From assembly GCA_002390675.1 (NCBI GenBank), contig DGPZ01000121.1, forward strand, positions 1 to 13,035: a stretch of 13,035 nt of DNA. The letters run 5' to 3'. Under the pieces are notes generated by a model. It did not search any database. It was not told the DNA's origin and was given only the letters and a program-made list of their open reading frames with translations. Shown piece by piece: positions 6,300 to 13,035 of the stretch (its first letter is position 1; each line of letters starts with the position of its first letter). This DNA is from Deltaproteobacteria bacterium UBA4427 (GTDB lineage Bacteria; Myxococcota_A; UBA9160; UBA4427). Made by a program: the position numbers and the translations under genes.

Positions 6300-7424
6300 T
6301 CACTTGTAATTAGTCCCTACCGCTTCATCCCAAACTCGATGAATATGCTGGAGCAGCGGCTCGTTACTCCCGAGGACGATCGCGTCGCGGCCGGCTTCGA
6401 ACCCTTGCTGGCATTCGGCGGCGGCGACGAAGTCTTCGCCGCGAAGTAGTTCGATTGCGAACTGAGCGCCCTGAAGATGACCTTCGCGCTCTTCTTCAGT
6501 CGCGGGGCCGTTGAGCATATAACTAAATTGGACCTGCGCCTGCCCGGGATGGCTGCCCGGGTAAACTCGGATCATCTGAGAAGCGGTCGATCCCTGGACC
6601 AGGACGCAACTGGGAAATAGAAAGTAAACGACCGTGCCTTCAAAACAGTCTGGCCATTGTTCTTCGGGTATCTCACGCAACTGGTCGATCGATCGGAGCG
6701 GGAAGGCCCAACGACCGTGACGATCGAAGAGGTCGAAGGAGGCGTTTCCCAGTGCGATGGGATGCAGTGAATTCTTGTGAAGGAAGGGGAAGTGGTAGCC
6801 CTCGAAGTTGACATCTACGACGAGCTTCCAGTTTGCCTCCACCGTGAATTCCCACGTCTTCAGGTGTTCGTATTCTTGATAGGGGTATTCGAGTGCGTGA
6901 GCGACAGAGTCAAGATGGCCGGAGACCTCAACGCCATCCTGAAGTCCGACAATCACGAGCCCTCTCTCCTCGACGACAGGGAGGGGCTTGAGTCCGAGTC
7001 CCGCTTCGTCGATGCCGTCGAAGTGCTCAGGCCCGGGCCGAGCGATGAGCCGGCCTTGCTGGTCGTAGCACCAGGCGTGGTAGCTACATTTGAAGCGCTG
7101 GGCCTTGCCTTCGCCCTGTGCCACGCAGGCACCCCGATGTGCACATGCGTTGAGAAATGCGCGGAGTAGGCCGTCTTTGTCTCGCACCAACAAGACGGGA
7201 ACGCTGGCGACGGATCGCGTCAGGTAGTGGCCGCGCTTAATCTCGCCGGTGTAGGCGATCGCGTGAGGTGACCGTGCGATGAATGCCTTGTCCTGAAGGT
7301 GACGTTCATTTGCGATGAACATATTGCTCGGGAGTCGACGGGCAGCCGGCGCACAGTCAAGGGTGTTGCGGTCAATGAGGTCGAGCACGCGCTTCGTCGT
7401 ACTGACCGTATCTTCTCGGTTCAT
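6300..7424 (-). CDS. Rieske non-heme iron oxygenase, alpha (catalytic) subunit (374 aa)
   Basis: The terminal oxygenase of a ring-hydroxylating or O-demethylating system. The Rieske [2Fe-2S] site is Cys94-x-His96 and Cys113-x2-His116, separated by the usual 16 residues. The mononuclear iron site lies in VDVNFEGYHFPFLH (203-216), with Glu208 as the likely bridging acid, and His211 and His216 as ligands. Asp347 in AGRDAIVLG is a candidate third ligand. The length fits group-I-like alpha subunits without a fused reductase. No beta subunit, ferredoxin or reductase follows it, so it is either a homotrimer or uses partners encoded elsewhere. It heads the four-gene operon. The Shine-Dalgarno is weak, but an in-frame stop lies shortly upstream and no other start fits. 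Relatives act on aromatic acids, steroid ketones, carnitine-type amines and terpenoids; the substrate is not predictable. Confidence 0.93.
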   Translation of the reverse strand: MNREDTVSTTKRVLDLIDRNTLDCAPAARRLPSNMFIANERHLQDKAFIARSPHAIAYTGEIKRGHYLTRSVASVPVLLVRDKDGLLRAFLNACAHRGACVAQGEGKAQRFKCSYHAWCYDQQGRLIARPGPEHFDGIDEAGLGLKPLPVVEERGLVIVGLQDGVEVSGHLDSVAHALEYPYQEYEHLKTWEFTVEANWKLVVDVNFEGYHFPFLHKNSLHPIALGNASFDLFDRHGRWAFPLRSIDQLREIPEEQWPDCFEGTVVYFLFPSCVLVQGSTASQMIRVYPGSHPGQAQVQFSYMLNGPATEEEREGHLQGAQFAIELLRGEDFVAAAECQQGFEAGRDAIVLGSNEPLLQHIHRVWDEAVGTNYK

Positions 7425-8146
7425 ATCTACTTGTCGATCTCTATCTGATTCATAAGGCCTAACAGAGAGGGTCTGCCCATGTATGAAGGCAGTGGGAAGC
7501 TTTCGGAGCTTTCACTTGGGGAACTAGGTGTTAGACGAAGTAAAGCACATTGAGGGAGTCGTCTGGCCGCTTCGAAACGCTGTCGGGAAAATCTAGATTT
7601 GATGGAACTGGGGGCGATTCGAGTGGAGCGTAAACCCTTGGAAGCATTCTTTGATCTCTGGAACGGCTTGCGGCGCCATTATAGGGTCGCGGCTCTCTCC
7701 CTTTGCTGGCAGGATTCCCAGAATGTGGAGTAGTAAGGACGGGTACCCCTCCACGCGAAAACCTCGGTCGATTCAGCCTCGAGTTTGTAGGGTCTTATGT
7801 ACGTCGGGAATAGCCTGGTACGAGCCTCTTGCTCCCCGAAAAAACAATTTCCGCATCCAGCTAAATCTTGCGCAACACTCGTGAGAGACTTTCCGGGATC
7901 TCTCGGCCTGCATGATTCCGATGACTCCCACGCCGATTTCGCCAGATGGAAACTGCGTGTTCAATCCATATACCGTGGCAGGGCTGATGCGTTGACGTGG
8001 TCGTGATGGTCGCTGGGAGTGCTTACGAGCAATGACAGGATGCCTGAGTACGAACTAGAGTGGGAGCGCCTTGTGGATAGAAGGCATCGGCGAATCAATG
8101 CGAAATCACCGAGTCGTCATCACTTGATCAGAGGAGCTTGCTGGCC
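7425..8146. other. Long divergent intergenic region (about 720 bp) with no convincing gene
   Basis: It separates the Rieske operon (start 7424, minus) from the Baeyer-Villiger operon (start 8147, plus) and must hold promoters for both. Open frames here (for example 7651-7884 plus and 7773-7964 minus) have no family resemblance and no Shine-Dalgarno. It carries two palindromes near 7568-7600, a direct repeat of AGCTTTC at 7498-7504 and 7507-7513, and a stem of GTGGAG (7725-7730) with CTCCAC (7749-7754) flanking the palindrome GGGTACCC. A decayed regulator gene or an untranslated RNA cannot be excluded. Confidence 0.5.
7568..7600. promoter_or_regulatory. Two palindromes 21 bases apart upstream of the Rieske operon
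   Basis: AAATCTAGATTT at 7589-7600 is a perfect 12-base palindrome in otherwise GC-rich DNA. CGCTTCGAAACG at 7568-7579 is a 12-base palindrome with one mismatched pair. Their centres are 21 bases apart, two turns of the helix, so dimers bound at each would lie on the same face. They are about 145-175 bases upstream of the Rieske start codon. The operator role is inference. Confidence 0.35.
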
Positions 8147-8150
8147 ATGA
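8040..8150 (+). CDS. Possible 36-aa leader ORF overlapping the Baeyer-Villiger gene
   Basis: An ATG at 8040 opens a 36-codon frame beginning MPEYELEWERLV and ending in a TGA that overlaps the ATG of the next gene (ATGA at 8147-8150). The overlap geometry is what one expects of a translationally coupled leader peptide. An in-frame GTG at 8019 is an alternative start. Against it, AGG sits directly against the ATG with no proper Shine-Dalgarno, the peptide resembles nothing, and the second half is Arg- and His-rich as in random frames of GC-rich DNA. Reported only because of the exact overlap. Confidence 0.2.
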   Translation: MPEYELEWERLVDRRHRRINAKSPSRHHLIRGACWP

Positions 8151-10075
8151 CCACCATACCCGCGGTTTCGCAGGAGACGATCACTCGCGCCCTCGAGGCT
8201 GCAAACTTGCCTGCATTGATGATGTCGATCATTCACATGACGGGCGACACATCGATCCTTGACGGCTCCATTCGACCGGGACCCGCAGGGATGCTCGACG
8301 TGTCGGGCGGCCTCAGTGAGCCCGAGCAGACTCGCATTCGCGCTCTCGCCGCAGAGGCAATCGCCCGGTTTTGCGACGCAGCAACTCCAGCGAAGCGCCT
8401 CCCGCGAGCGACGGTCGAGCGTATGATGGCCTTCAGTGCGGGGGAAGCGATTCCTGAAAAACTCAGCGAACTTTGCCTGGAAGAACTCGCACTTCACGAA
8501 GAGGATCCGCGGCGACGCGACATCAGCACAGCCGGTCGAGCGAATGCCGAACGCGACGCGTTCAGCGTCATCATCATCGGCGGCGGCATGTCGGGGTTGC
8601 TCCTCGCGTATCGCCTCGCACAGCAGGGGATCGAGTTTCAAGTGCTCGAAAAGAACGACGGGGTAGGGGGGACCTGGTTCGAGAATCAATACCCCGGTTG
8701 CCGCGTCGACATTGCGAGTCATGCCTACTCCTACTCCTTCGACGATCGGAAGTGGGATTCGTATTTCGGTGAGCACGACGAGCTGCGAGCGAACTTCACG
8801 CGCCTAGCAGAGGAACATGACCTTATCCCGCATATGGAATTCGGCGCCGAGGTTTCGCGTGCGGAATACGATGATGCAGCGAAGAAGTGGACGGTTGAAT
8901 ACAGCCAGGGTGGAAAGGCCCATTCGCGAACGGCCAGCGTTGTGGTCAGTGCAGTGGGGCAATTGAATCGCCCAAGAATTCCCGACGTCGAAGGGATCGA
9001 CGAGTTTACCGGGCCCCAAGTGCATACCGCCCAGTGGGACTCGAATATCGACCTAGCAGGCAAGCGCGTGGCCGTTGTGGGGACGGGGGCCAGTGCCTTT
9101 CAGCTCGTCCCGGAACTCGCCAAGCAATGCAGCGAGGTCAAGGTCTTCCAGAGAAAGCCGCCGTGGATGTTTCCGAACGCTGGCTACCACGAGAAAGTGT
9201 CGCCGGAGCATCAGTGGTGCCTAACACATCTGCCTGGGTACGGGCGCTGGTATCGCTTTCTGAGTATCTGGTCGATGCTCGACAAGGCCGATGATCGACT
9301 CGGAATCGATCCCGCTTGGGATGACGGCGGGCGTTCGTGCTCTGCGGGCAACCGAGCGTTTCGAGACGACCTAGAGACCTATGTCCGCAGCCAGGTATCC
9401 GATCCTGATTTGCTCGAGGCGGTGATCCCCGACTATCCACCCTTCGGAACGCGCACGCTTCAGGATAATGGGAGTTGGCTGGCGGCGCTTCAGAAGGATC
9501 ATGTGGAACTCGTCGCCGAGGGGGTCGGACAGACAACGCCTAGCGGTGTCCGCACCGCGAGCGGGCGAGATTTTGAGGTCGACGCGATTGTTTGGGCAAC
9601 AGGGTTTCACGCGGACCGATTCCTTTGGCCAATGGCGGTTGTCGGGAGTGAAGGGGTTCGGCTCGAAGACGAGTGGAGAGAGATTCCGAAGGCGTATCTC
9701 GGGATCACGATTCCAAAGTTTCCGAATCTATTCTGCCTCTACGGACCTAATACCAATGTCGCGCATACCGGGAATTGCATCATGGTGGCCGAATTACAGG
9801 TGACCTACATCATGTCCTGCATTGGCTTGATCCTCGACGAGGATCTGGCCGCGATCGATTGCCGAGCCGAGGTGGCAGATGCCTACGAGGCGCGGCTCGA
9901 AGAGGCGCTCTCGACTAAGGCGTGGTCTGCGCAAGGCGTTGAGAGCTTCTATCGGAAGGGCCATTCAGGCCGGGTCGTCTCAAATATGCCGTGGAATATG
10001 AGCGAGTACCGAGAGTTGACGAACGTGGTGCAGCCCAGCGACTTCAGGCTCGATCGCAGAGAGTCGGGGTCGTAG
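8147..10075 (+). CDS. Baeyer-Villiger (class B) flavin monooxygenase with N-terminal extension, HAPMO-like (642 aa)
   Basis: An FAD- and NADPH-dependent monooxygenase that inserts oxygen beside a ketone to give an ester or lactone. Numbered from the ATG at 8147, the FAD Rossmann motif is IIGGGMSG (143-150), followed by the GGTWFENQYPGCRVD region (174-188), the Baeyer-Villiger fingerprint FTGPQVHTAQWD (287-298), the NADPH motif VVGTGASA (310-317), and the late VWATGFHAD. The first 135 or so residues are an additional helical domain (LEAANLPALMMSIIHMTGD near 16-34), as in 4-hydroxyacetophenone monooxygenase of Pseudomonas, which is also about 640 aa. A frame extension to a TTG at 8138 is possible, but GAGGAG at 8131-8136 fits the ATG at 8147 better (10-base spacing). 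It leads a plus-strand set with the luciferase-like gene 90 bases downstream. The likely substrate is a cyclic or aryl ketone made by the SDRs. Confidence 0.93.
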   Translation: MTTIPAVSQETITRALEAANLPALMMSIIHMTGDTSILDGSIRPGPAGMLDVSGGLSEPEQTRIRALAAEAIARFCDAATPAKRLPRATVERMMAFSAGEAIPEKLSELCLEELALHEEDPRRRDISTAGRANAERDAFSVIIIGGGMSGLLLAYRLAQQGIEFQVLEKNDGVGGTWFENQYPGCRVDIASHAYSYSFDDRKWDSYFGEHDELRANFTRLAEEHDLIPHMEFGAEVSRAEYDDAAKKWTVEYSQGGKAHSRTASVVVSAVGQLNRPRIPDVEGIDEFTGPQVHTAQWDSNIDLAGKRVAVVGTGASAFQLVPELAKQCSEVKVFQRKPPWMFPNAGYHEKVSPEHQWCLTHLPGYGRWYRFLSIWSMLDKADDRLGIDPAWDDGGRSCSAGNRAFRDDLETYVRSQVSDPDLLEAVIPDYPPFGTRTLQDNGSWLAALQKDHVELVAEGVGQTTPSGVRTASGRDFEVDAIVWATGFHADRFLWPMAVVGSEGVRLEDEWREIPKAYLGITIPKFPNLFCLYGPNTNVAHTGNCIMVAELQVTYIMSCIGLILDEDLAAIDCRAEVADAYEARLEEALSTKAWSAQGVESFYRKGHSGRVVSNMPWNMSEYRELTNVVQPSDFRLDRRESGS

Positions 10076-10165
10076 AGGTCGTCGCAGGATCGCGATGCGC
10101 GCTTTGTCGGTCGGGGTCGTGCAGGCGATCGCCGCCCGTACTAACAGCAGTGACAAGGAGAAAAA

Positions 10166-11044
10166 ATGGAAATCGGTGTCGGCCTCCCAACAAATCTCAG
10201 CGGAACGAGCAAAAAACTTGTGCTCGATTGGGCCCAGCGCGCCGAAGCTGCGGGATTCTCTTCGCTCTGCATGGGCGAGCGACTCTCCTATTCCGGATAC
10301 GATTGGGTGTTGTCGCTGACCGCCGCGGCTGCGGTGACGACGCGGATTAGACTCTCAGCCAATGTGGTCATCCTACCGATTCATCCCGTCGGCACGGTGG
10401 CCAAGCAAGCGCTCAGCCTCGATGATTTTTCCGGCGGGAGGCTCAGTCTCGGGGTGGGTATTGGTGCGCCCCTTGAGGACTACGATGTCGCTCCCGCTCC
10501 TCGTGAAGGGCGGGGCGCACGCTTCGAGGACCATCTCCGCACGCTACGTGAACTCTTTAAGGGCGAGTCGCTGATCGAGGGGGTTCGCGCCATTGGCCCG
10601 TCCCCGGTTCGCGAGGGTGGCCCCGAAATTCTGCTCGGTGCCACGGGCAAGAAAGCGCTCGCACGGACGGGCGAGTTTACCGACGGAGTGACTACTTGGA
10701 GTTTCAGCGCGGATGCAGTCGAAACCCGTGCGATGTTCGATGTCGCGGAAGAGTCTTGGCGCGTAGCCGGACGCTCCGGGAGACCGCGCCTAGTCTGCGG
10801 TTGCTATTTCTCAGCGGGGCCCACGGCGGGAGAAGATCTCGCGCGGTATTTCCGCGAATACTATCCCCACGTCCTTCCAGGACAGGTCGAAAAGCTTTTG
10901 GCCGCCGTCCGCACGACGACCCCGCAGGCGATCCAAGATACGGTGTCCGAGTTTCGCGATATCGGGTGCGATGAGTTCATCTTCGTTCCGGTGGCGACCA
11001 AGAGAGCGCACCTAGATCATCTGTCTGAAATCGTCGGCTTCTAG
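10166..11044 (+). CDS. Luciferase-like (LLM class) flavin-dependent oxidoreductase (292 aa)
   Basis: A TIM-barrel oxidoreductase of the bacterial luciferase superfamily, using FMN or coenzyme F420. The pattern is clear throughout: EIGVGLPTN (2-10), AQRAEAAGFSSLCMGERL (23-40), the TTRIRLSANVVILPIHPV stretch (58-75), DDFSGGRLSLGVGIG (86-100), and the HLRTLRELFKG segment after the insertion loop. The C-terminal half carries the short PEILLGATGKKALARTGEF repeat-like strand and ends IGCDEFIFVPVA. Length is normal for short LLM members. The ATG has AAGGAG six bases upstream. It stands between the Baeyer-Villiger gene and the molybdoenzyme, same strand. Some LLM proteins are type II Baeyer-Villiger monooxygenases and others are F420-dependent dehydrogenases or reductases; the sequence alone does not decide. 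Confidence 0.9.
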   Translation: MEIGVGLPTNLSGTSKKLVLDWAQRAEAAGFSSLCMGERLSYSGYDWVLSLTAAAAVTTRIRLSANVVILPIHPVGTVAKQALSLDDFSGGRLSLGVGIGAPLEDYDVAPAPREGRGARFEDHLRTLRELFKGESLIEGVRAIGPSPVREGGPEILLGATGKKALARTGEFTDGVTTWSFSADAVETRAMFDVAEESWRVAGRSGRPRLVCGCYFSAGPTAGEDLARYFREYYPHVLPGQVEKLLAAVRTTTPQAIQDTVSEFRDIGCDEFIFVPVATKRAHLDHLSEIVGF

Positions 11045-11069
11045 GGGCTGGGTTGCTTGGGAGTGAGGC

Positions 11070-11099
11070 ATAGGCCCTTTCTCCCTTCTGATAGGCCCT
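11070..11099. repeat. 9-base direct repeat, 21-base period, upstream of the molybdoenzyme gene
   Basis: ATAGGCCCT occurs at 11070-11078 and again at 11091-11099. The 21-base period equals two helical turns, as for tandem binding sites of an activator. It lies in the 126-base gap before the molybdoenzyme start and about 70 bases upstream of its ATG. Chance cannot be excluded for nine bases. Confidence 0.3.
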
Positions 11100-11170
11100 C
11101 CCTAACATCAGTGGGGTCATTCTCGGGCTGATACCCGAAGCCGCGTTAGAGAACCTCCGAGGAAAAATTT

Positions 11171-13035
11171 ATGACCGATGTATTCCAATCAAATCAGGAG
11201 TCTCGCTCGGACTCGACTAACCATGGGGCGTCTACGCGCAGGACGAAGCATACGATCTGTCGCGCCTGCCATGCGGGCTGTGGGGTCCTTGTCGAGATCG
11301 AAGACGGGCGCCCGCTCTCGGTAAAAGGAGATCCCGACAACCCTCTCTACGGTGGGTTCTGTTGCGTGAAAGGCCAGAATATGGCTGAGGTTCAGTCGAG
11401 CCCGCATCGGCTCCTGAACTCACAGAAGCGACTGCCTGACGGAAGTTACGTTCCGATTCCTGTTGAACAGGCGATGGATGAAATCGCCGAGCGACTGCGC
11501 AAGATTCAATCAGAATCGGGGCCACGGGCGATCGCGACCTATTCGGGAACGATGGCGACGAATGCGGGGGCAGCGAACGGGGCGGTGACCTCGGCGTTCC
11601 TTAAGGCGATCGGGTCGCGCATGGGATTCAACTCCAACACGATCGATCAACCGGGGAAGATGGTGGCCGCTGCGCTCTTCGGGAATTGGATGGCACCGCC
11701 CACTCCATTCGAAGAAGCCAATGTCATCTTGTTAGTCGGTTGCAATCCGCTCGTCGCGATGTCCGGTGGGATCCCTCATACAAATCCAGGCCGGACGCTC
11801 ACTGACGCAATCGCACGCGGCCTCAAGCTCTTGGTCATCGATCCGCGGCGGAGCGAAACCGCTCGCCGCGCCCATCTCCACCTGCAAGCCAAGCCCGGCG
11901 AAGACGTCCCGATTTTGGCCGGTCTGATCCGAATCATTCTGGGTGAATCGCTGCACGACGCGGAATTTGTGGCAGAGCACGTCGAGGGGCTCGAGGCTTT
12001 GCGCGAAGCAGTAGAGCCTTTCACAACCGAACGCGTCGCACGGCTCGCGGACGTTTCAGAAGAGGATCTGATTGAAACGGCCCGCACTTTTGCCACACAC
12101 GGTCCCGGCGTCGCTGTAGGGGGCACCGGTCCGAATATGTCCGGACATACGACGCTCTTCGAGTACTTGTTGCGTGCCTTGAATACCCTTTGCGGGCGCT
12201 GGCAGCGTGCAGGCGATGCGGTCGCCGAGCCAGCGTGTCTGGGGCAGGCTATGCCCGCAAAGGCACAGGCGGTGTCTCCGACTCCTCAATATGCTTACGG
12301 CTTCGGCGAGAAGATGAGTGTGCGCGGACTCGCGAATACCGCCGCGGGAATGCCGACTGCGGCGCTTGCTGAAGAAATACTGCAGGACGGCGAGAGACAA
12401 GTGCGCGCCTTGATTAGTCACGGGGGTAACCCCGTGGCCGCTTGGCCCGATCAGCTCACGACTATCGAAGCCATGAAGGCGCTCGACCTCCTGGTGCAGA
12501 TCGACACGAAGATGTCGGCCACCGCCGGACTCGCCGATTATGTGATCGCTGTGAAACATCCGCTCGAGATGCCGGGGATCACGCTGACTCAGGAATATCT
12601 GAGTGCTTATGCGGCGGGTTTCGGAACGACCGCGCCTTATGCGCAGTATACGCCTGCACTCGTCGAGCCTCCGGAGGGGGCTGACGTGATTGACGACTGG
12701 GTTTTCTTCTATGGGTTGGCCGAACGGCTGGGCGTCGAACTCGTTTTGAAACCTGTTTCTTTTTCGGGCACGGTCCGTGTCGCGGGGCACGCGCTGGACA
12801 TGCAAGAACGGCCAACGACTGAAGATCTCTTCGACATCGTGACGAAGGGTTCCCGAATCTCGCTCGATGAGATCCGGCGCCATGAAGGAGGGCGGATCTA
12901 TCCCGACCCGCCGGTTTACGTAGAAGAAGCAGATCTCGATTGGGCCGGCCGATTTGACATGGGAAACGCGGCCATGATGGATGATCTCAGAGCGATCGCA
13001 GCTCAATCGACGATTTCGAATCTCAATACGAAGGG
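11171..13035 (+). CDS. Molybdopterin-dependent oxidoreductase with N-terminal 4Fe-4S domain, 3' end outside the window (at least 621 aa)
   Basis: A member of the DMSO-reductase/formate dehydrogenase superfamily with a bis-molybdopterin cofactor. The 4Fe-4S ligands are Cys30-x2-Cys33-x3-Cys37 and Cys65 followed by VKG (65-68), with Cys64 beside it. The Molybdopterin domain shows VILLVGCNP (185-193), VIDPRRSETARRAHLHLQ (about 216-233) followed by KPGEDVPILAGL, and HGGNPVAAW further on. The frame stays open for 621 codons to the right edge. The ATG at 11171 has GAGGAA six bases upstream. The N-terminus is polar with no twin-arginine signal, so the enzyme should be cytoplasmic. The Mo-ligand region reads SNTIDQPGK (155-163) with no Cys or Sec; Asp159 is a candidate ligand. 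A C-terminal domain (MopB_CT type) is expected beyond the window. Substrate unknown: formate, aldehyde, hydroxylation or hydratase chemistry are all possible. Confidence 0.92.
   Translation, partial: MTDVFQSNQESRSDSTNHGASTRRTKHTICRACHAGCGVLVEIEDGRPLSVKGDPDNPLYGGFCCVKGQNMAEVQSSPHRLLNSQKRLPDGSYVPIPVEQAMDEIAERLRKIQSESGPRAIATYSGTMATNAGAANGAVTSAFLKAIGSRMGFNSNTIDQPGKMVAAALFGNWMAPPTPFEEANVILLVGCNPLVAMSGGIPHTNPGRTLTDAIARGLKLLVIDPRRSETARRAHLHLQAKPGEDVPILAGLIRIILGESLHDAEFVAEHVEGLEALREAVEPFTTERVARLADVSEEDLIETARTFATHGPGVAVGGTGPNMSGHTTLFEYLLRALNTLCGRWQRAGDAVAEPACLGQAMPAKAQAVSPTPQYAYGFGEKMSVRGLANTAAGMPTAALAEEILQDGERQVRALISHGGNPVAAWPDQLTTIEAMKALDLLVQIDTKMSATAGLADYVIAVKHPLEMPGITLTQEYLSAYAAGFGTTAPYAQYTPALVEPPEGADVIDDWVFFYGLAERLGVELVLKPVSFSGTVRVAGHALDMQERPTTEDLFDIVTKGSRISLDEIRRHEGGRIYPDPPVYVEEADLDWAGRFDMGNAAMMDDLRAIAAQSTISNLNTK

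Noticed and set aside
7651..7964. Short open frames in the long divergent region
   Set aside because: 77 and 63 residues, no Shine-Dalgarno, no recognisable sequence; kept only as part of the intergenic description.
8120..8776. 218-residue minus-strand open frame opposite the Baeyer-Villiger gene
   Set aside because: Shadow frame without family features or Shine-Dalgarno.
11123..11138. TCGGG/CCCGA stem before the molybdoenzyme as a terminator
   Set aside because: Only five pairs, loop of six, and no following U-run.
12056..13006. 316-residue minus-strand open frame
   Set aside because: Antisense to the molybdoenzyme, whose frame shows continuous family motifs; the antisense product resembles nothing.
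1..13035. CRISPR arrays, tRNA or rRNA genes, insertion sequences, attachment sites
   Set aside because: No regularly spaced repeats, cloverleaf-like segments, transposase or integrase motifs, or terminal inverted repeats were seen on reading both strands.

Overview
The window is 13 kb of GC-rich bacterial DNA, densely packed with oxidoreductase genes and strongly strand-organised. It reads as an accessory catabolic or tailoring cluster of an aerobic bacterium that oxidises a hydrophobic carbon skeleton such as a terpenoid, steroid or aromatic. I see no transposase, integrase, tRNA, rRNA or CRISPR array. The genes look native, with good Shine-Dalgarno sites, ATGA and TTGA overlaps, and some GTG and TTG starts. 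The taxon cannot be fixed from the sequence. This mix of P450, Rieske, Baeyer-Villiger, SDR and luciferase-like enzymes is common in Pseudomonadota (for example sphingomonads), Actinomycetota and uncultured lineages such as Binatota.

Layout. Bases 1-443 hold almost nothing recognisable except a possible start of a minus-strand gene at the very edge. Minus strand 1835 to 444: a classical SDR dehydrogenase, then a SnoaL/NTF2-like protein whose Shine-Dalgarno lies in an inverted repeat. Divergent from these, plus strand 1981-3377: a catalytically dead SDR-like protein overlapping by 4 bases an SDR that keeps its active site. Minus strand 7424 to 3402, a tight four-gene operon: Rieske oxygenase alpha subunit, carboxymuconolactone-decarboxylase-fold protein, P450 A and P450 B. 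Then about 720 bp without a convincing gene but with palindromes. Plus strand 8147 to the right edge: a Baeyer-Villiger monooxygenase with an N-terminal extension, a luciferase-like flavin oxidoreductase, and a large molybdopterin/4Fe-4S oxidoreductase that runs off the window.

How it may work together (inference). The P450s and the Rieske enzyme would hydroxylate the skeleton. The SDRs would oxidise alcohols to ketones. The Baeyer-Villiger enzyme would insert oxygen next to a ketone to make an ester or lactone. The CMD-fold and SnoaL-fold proteins could do decarboxylation, isomerisation or hydration steps. The molybdoenzyme could do a water-dependent oxidation or a hydratase-type step. No ferredoxin, ferredoxin reductase, transporter or regulator is encoded here, so three oxygenases have no local electron donor.

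The most interesting points are the dead/live SDR gene pair, the P450 whose I-helix has lost the usual acid-threonine pair, the molybdoenzyme with no cysteine at the expected Mo-ligand region and no Tat signal, and the Shine-Dalgarno-masking repeat before the SnoaL gene.
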